Shown here: positions 15,087 through 18,071 of the stretch, one piece after another | How positions within the stretch are numbered: position 1 is the first letter of the stretch | Layout of the letters: every line of letters starts with the position of its first letter | Assembly: GCA_043758205.1 (NCBI GenBank) | Contig: JAYVNY010000265.1 | Location: 1 to 18,071 of the forward strand | Reading direction: 5' to 3' | DNA: 18,071 nucleotides | DNA from: JANNGC01 sp043758205 | GTDB lineage: Bacteria > Verrucomicrobiota > Verrucomicrobiia > Limisphaerales > SIBH01 | Translations under genes and position numbers: made by a program | The notes under the pieces: generated by a model | What the model saw: only the letters and a program-made list of their open reading frames with translations | Databases searched by the model: none | What the model was told of the DNA's origin: nothing

Positions 15087-16286
15087 GTGCCAAGATGCTT
15101 CCTGTTCGTCGGGCGGTTCGAGATTAAGGGTTCAATATTCTTCTCCTCCCGCTACGCTCCGCGCGTGCGGAGATTTACGACCTTGCTCGCCGAGGCTTCT
15201 GGCCGGCGCCCGGCGCGCGGGCGCGGCTGGGTGTGGTTGGTCGTGCTGGCCTTGCTCGCGGGCGCGGGCTGGTTCGGGTGGCGGCGCGGATGGTTTCCAG
15301 TTCTGCCCACCGCGCGCGTGACCAGCGCGGAGACAAATCCACCTCCGGCTGCACCGACGAAATCCTCCGGCCTCAGCACGACCTTGGTGATGCGTCCGAT
15401 CACGCCGCTGGCTTCCACCAATCTCGAACCGGCCCGCACGCTCACGCTGCTCGACGCGCAGATCGCGCTCGACCGGATGGCGATTTCCGCCGGCTCGATT
15501 GATGGCGTGTCTGGTTCGCAGACGCGCGGGGCGTTGCGCGTTTTTCAAGCGCGCGAAGGTCTGCCCGTCACAGGCGAACTGGATGCGGCCACGCGCGCCC
15601 GCCTCACGCTCAGCGCGCCGCCGCTCGTTGGCCATCGCGTGGAGACGAACGATCTGGCGCGCCTGCGTCCGCTGGCCAGCAGTTGGTTTGGCAAGTCGGA
15701 GCAGGGGCCGCTGGAACACGAAACTTTTCTCGAACTGCTTGCCGAGCGCAGTCACGCGCACCCGGCGTTGCTGCGGAAATTAAATCCTGACTGGGATGGA
15801 ACGACCCCGTCGCCGGGCCGGGTGCTGCTGGCTCCCATGACCGAGCGCGTCGCACCGCGCGGGAAGGCCGCTTACATTTTGATCCGGCTGGGCGAGCGCA
15901 CGTTGCAGGCATTCGATGCCAACCAGGGGTTACTCGCGCACTTCCCGTGCAGTATTGCGCAGCGGGTGGAGAAGCGTCCGGCGGGGGATTTGCAAGTCAC
16001 GGTGGTGGTGCCGAATCCTGATTACACTTTCAACCCGGACCTATTTCCCGAGTCGCCCGAGGCGCGGCAGCTCAAGACGAAATTGAAACTTCAGCCCGGG
16101 CCGAACAACCCCGTGGGCACGGCGTGGATTGGTTTGAACCTGCCCGGCTACGGCATCCACGGCACGCCCCGGCCCGAGGACGTGGGCCGCACGGAATCGC
16201 ACGGCTGCTTCCGCCTCGCGAACTGGAACGCGGAATATCTGCTGCAACTGGTGGGCGTAGGAACCGTGGTGAAGGTAACCGAGTAA
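15087..16286 (+). CDS. L,D-transpeptidase (YkuD domain) with peptidoglycan-binding-like domain
   Basis: Up to 399 residues. An N-terminal membrane segment (WVWLVVLALLAGAGWFGW, about 48-65) anchors or exports it. A PG_binding_1-like domain (about 118-172, IDGVSGSQTRGALRVFQ) and a LysM-like stretch (about 215-255) follow. The YkuD domain (about 264-398) has IHGT with His358 and SHGCFRLAN with His372, catalytic Cys374 and Arg376. It would form 3-3 peptidoglycan cross-links or attach proteins to the wall outside the inner membrane. The start is uncertain: GTG 15087 is the longest, but GTG 15165 (VRRFTTLLAEA) gives a more usual short cytoplasmic N-terminus. It stands alone and converges with the CotH gene 48 bases away. 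Confidence 0.9.
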   Translation: MPRCFLFVGRFEIKGSIFFSSRYAPRVRRFTTLLAEASGRRPARGRGWVWLVVLALLAGAGWFGWRRGWFPVLPTARVTSAETNPPPAAPTKSSGLSTTLVMRPITPLASTNLEPARTLTLLDAQIALDRMAISAGSIDGVSGSQTRGALRVFQAREGLPVTGELDAATRARLTLSAPPLVGHRVETNDLARLRPLASSWFGKSEQGPLEHETFLELLAERSHAHPALLRKLNPDWDGTTPSPGRVLLAPMTERVAPRGKAAYILIRLGERTLQAFDANQGLLAHFPCSIAQRVEKRPAGDLQVTVVVPNPDYTFNPDLFPESPEARQLKTKLKLQPGPNNPVGTAWIGLNLPGYGIHGTPRPEDVGRTESHGCFRLANWNAEYLLQLVGVGTVVKVTE

Positions 16287-16334
16287 TTTTTTCCCGCGTC
16301 CGCTTCTTGTTCAGGCTCGTGCTCTGGGGTGACG

Positions 16335-17921
16335 CTACGGCACGCGCACCAGTCGTAAACTCTCGAGATCAAACCACGCCTCGCCGCCGCTGGCGCGCAG
16401 TTCACAGATCAATTCCACCTCCTGCTCGCGCGCGCCGGTGGTGAAGGCGACCGCCGCGCTCGTCCACGGTTGCCGGTCTTTCAACAGCGGCGAGCGCGCC
16501 AACCCCGGCGCGGCCACGCGCAGGCCCGCGCCGTGGTTGCGGCCAAATTTCAACGGCGTCACGGCGGACGTTTTCACCGCGCCCTCGAAGCGGTACGCGC
16601 CCGGCGGCAGCAGCACTTTTGTGCGCCAGGACGCGGATGTGACCGGCCCGGCCTGGATGGAGAGCGCGCGCTTTCCCTCCACCGTGGCACGGGCGGAGAG
16701 CGCGCCGCCATCCGGCACGTCCACCGCCTGCCAGCCCTGCAACGTCGCCACGCCGTCCTTGAAACGCAGCATTTCCAACGGCGGCACGGCCAGCATTTTT
16801 TCCAGTTCGCGGGCGCGATCCGTGAGGCGCGTCTTGAGCGCGGCGGCCTCGCGGTCGAGCGCGGCGCCCTCGTCGCGCAACAGAGCGGGGCGGAGGAACG
16901 AAAGCGTTTCATCCACGCGCGCGTGCATTTTCGCGGCGTGAAACTGGTTGGTGAACAGTTGCGCGCAGCGGGCGCGATAGGCGCGTCGGCCCTCGGGAAT
17001 TTCCAGGATGGCCTGCGCGACCAGCCCGTTCATCCGCACGTCCACCGGCGCGCGGGCGTTGCCGAAAAGCACGTCCATGCCGTGCGGGAAGAAGAGCATC
17101 CGCCCCGAATCCACATCGTGATAGACGCGAAAATTATTCCGCGCCAGGCAGTAGCCGTCGCGATGGCCGAGCAAAATTTCCGCAGCCATGAAGGAGAGCA
17201 CGCGGTTCATGTCGAGCACGCCTTGGAGGCGTGTCCAGCGTCGTGCGAGATCGGGTTCCAGCGCGGCCTCCGTCAGTGCCTCCAGATCGGAGCGGTCGTC
17301 GGGATTCTCGCCGAGGTCTTTGCGCAACGGCTCGTCCACGTCGCGGCCCGCGCCCGTGTCGTAAAGATTGCCGGTGGGATGCGGGAAGGTGAGCGCGAGA
17401 AAATCTTCGGTGAAACCTTCCTTCAACACGTACAGCCCGAGCCGCCGCCCGTTGAATTCGACGAGCGCATGCGTGACGCGCGCGGCGGGAACGCCGGCGG
17501 CGCGGAAAAATTCCCCGCCGAGCAGTTCGTGCAGGTAACTCGCGTCCTCGACCGAGTTGTTCAGGTGAATTTTTTTGTGGCCGTGAAAGCGTTGTGCCGG
17601 GGCAAACCTGTCGAGGCTGATCGTGAACGCAGGTTTGCCATCCAGGCCGCGAAAACTCCCCACGGAGCCTTTCAAATGCACCGCCACCGGCTCAAACACG
17701 TTGGGGCCTTCGCGCAGCGTGGCGCGCACGGACTGGCGTGGGCTGGACTTCAGGGCTGCGACATTTTCCGGCGTGATGGTGAGTTGGAGACGGTGGACGA
17801 TGCGGTTGGTGAACAGCGCCGCGCCAGGATCGGAAGGATAAAAAGTCTCCGCGCCGCAGGCCAGACGGGCGGACAGCACCAGCCCGCCGAACCAGCCCGA
17901 CGCCCGTGCGATTGCTTTCAT
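16335..17921 (-). CDS. Secreted CotH-kinase family protein with C-terminal beta-sandwich
   Basis: A 528-residue protein. The N-terminus MKAIARASGWFGGLVLSARLACGAET reads as a signal peptide, possibly with Cys22 near the cleavage site. The CotH kinase domain spans about 45-350: VHLKGSVGSFRGLDGKPAFT (81-100), KKIHLNNSVEDASYLHELLG (116-135), GLYVLKEGF (162-170), then HRDGYCLARNNFRVYHD (253-269) and LFFPHGMDVLFG (276-287), where Asp255 and Asp283 align with the two catalytic-site Asp of CotH proteins. A coiled region (350-378) and a carbohydrate-binding-like beta domain (395-526) follow. The usual WD.D motif is HGMD here. ATG 17921 begins the signal peptide. Only 61 bases separate it from an IS transposase end, so its promoter may lie in or near the IS. 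Substrate unknown. Confidence 0.9.
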   Translation of the reverse strand: MKAIARASGWFGGLVLSARLACGAETFYPSDPGAALFTNRIVHRLQLTITPENVAALKSSPRQSVRATLREGPNVFEPVAVHLKGSVGSFRGLDGKPAFTISLDRFAPAQRFHGHKKIHLNNSVEDASYLHELLGGEFFRAAGVPAARVTHALVEFNGRRLGLYVLKEGFTEDFLALTFPHPTGNLYDTGAGRDVDEPLRKDLGENPDDRSDLEALTEAALEPDLARRWTRLQGVLDMNRVLSFMAAEILLGHRDGYCLARNNFRVYHDVDSGRMLFFPHGMDVLFGNARAPVDVRMNGLVAQAILEIPEGRRAYRARCAQLFTNQFHAAKMHARVDETLSFLRPALLRDEGAALDREAAALKTRLTDRARELEKMLAVPPLEMLRFKDGVATLQGWQAVDVPDGGALSARATVEGKRALSIQAGPVTSASWRTKVLLPPGAYRFEGAVKTSAVTPLKFGRNHGAGLRVAAPGLARSPLLKDRQPWTSAAVAFTTGAREQEVELICELRASGGEAWFDLESLRLVRVP

Positions 17922-17975
17922 GCGCCGGAAGATACGCCTAAGGCCGGGGAGCAAAAATCCAAATTTGTCGGCCTA

Positions 17976-18071
17976 GAGCCTGTCATGCACTTTTGGCGAG
18001 GACGGCCTTGAGCATGAGGAGGGCGAAGGCCAGCCAGTGGTAGCCGGCCAGGGTCTCGGCCAGCCGTTCGT
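17976..18071. mobile_element. 3' end of an insertion sequence
   Basis: Inferred from the transposase C-terminus. gagcctgtcatgc (17976-17988), overlapping its stop, looks like an IS terminal inverted repeat of the 'GAGCCTGTC' kind. The other end is outside the window, so neither the TIR match nor a target duplication can be checked here. The element inserted about 55 bases upstream of the CotH start codon. Confidence 0.45.
17983..18071 (-). CDS. Transposase, C-terminal fragment (runs off window)
   Basis: The last 29 codons, ending at TGA (17985-17983), read ERLAETLAGYHWLAFALLML followed by KAVLAKSA. The motif RLAETLAGYHWLAFALLMLK resembles the C-terminal helix of DDE transposases of IS4/IS5-type elements. 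The rest of the gene lies beyond the right edge, so completeness and exact family cannot be judged. Confidence 0.6.
   Translation of the reverse strand, partial: ERLAETLAGYHWLAFALLMLKAVLAKSA

Noticed and set aside
15080..15127. Short ATG frame (16 codons) ahead of the L,D-transpeptidase
   Set aside because: There is no ribosome site and no sign of function; it is expected by chance.
16470..18011. 513-codon plus-strand frame opposite the small CotH gene
   Set aside because: It is antisense to a gene with clear CotH motifs and crosses into the IS, so it is not a coherent protein.

Overview
The window is GC-rich and gene-dense. Its content points to a free-living member of Verrucomicrobiota, probably the Limisphaerales/Pedosphaeraceae group. 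The grounds are CotH-kinase/lamin-tail surface proteins with Asn/Thr-rich Ig-like repeats (the 'YQWRFNGT.I..AT' style), a YdjY-domain protein, few Shine-Dalgarno sites, GTG/TTG starts, and several dispersed palindromic repeats between genes. The taxonomic call is inference from protein style; no rRNA is present.

Layout. Positions 1-5857 (minus) hold the first 1,952 codons of a very large secreted CotH protein that runs off the left edge. Divergent from it, 6099-7686 (plus) encode the ATPase and permease of a zinc/manganese-type ABC importer, with no substrate-binding protein in view. A 321-bp gap filled mainly by a long palindromic repeat leads to a strong promoter and an ErpA/IscA-type Fe-S carrier (8008-8358), which ends at a clear rho-independent terminator.

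Positions 8444-14881 are a minus-strand run. In transcription order it holds a D-2-hydroxyacid dehydrogenase, a GT4 glycosyltransferase, two molybdenum-cofactor genes (moaC, mogA-like), a secreted HEXXH metallopeptidase, a secreted YdjY-domain protein and a secreted alpha/alpha-toroid (prenyltransferase/squalene-oxidase repeat) protein. An L,D-transpeptidase lies at 15087-16286 (plus). It converges on a second, smaller CotH protein (16335-17921, minus). The right edge is the 3' end of an insertion-sequence transposase.

How genes relate. moaC and mogA act in one pathway (cyclic pyranopterin formation and molybdopterin adenylylation). The last three genes of the minus run all carry signal sequences, so they may form an export-associated group of unknown role. 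The two CotH proteins and the L,D-transpeptidase also act outside the cytoplasm.

Most notable. Several gaps contain different imperfect palindromic elements (7719-7939, 9657-9828, 13734-13923, 14947-15051). A fifth palindromic repeat (11212-11357) lies inside the metallopeptidase gene, abuts its start codon and encodes its signal-peptide hydrophobic core. I found no CRISPR array, tRNA, rRNA, phage module or clear new defence system. The unusual content is the repeat biology and the giant CotH/lamin-tail protein.
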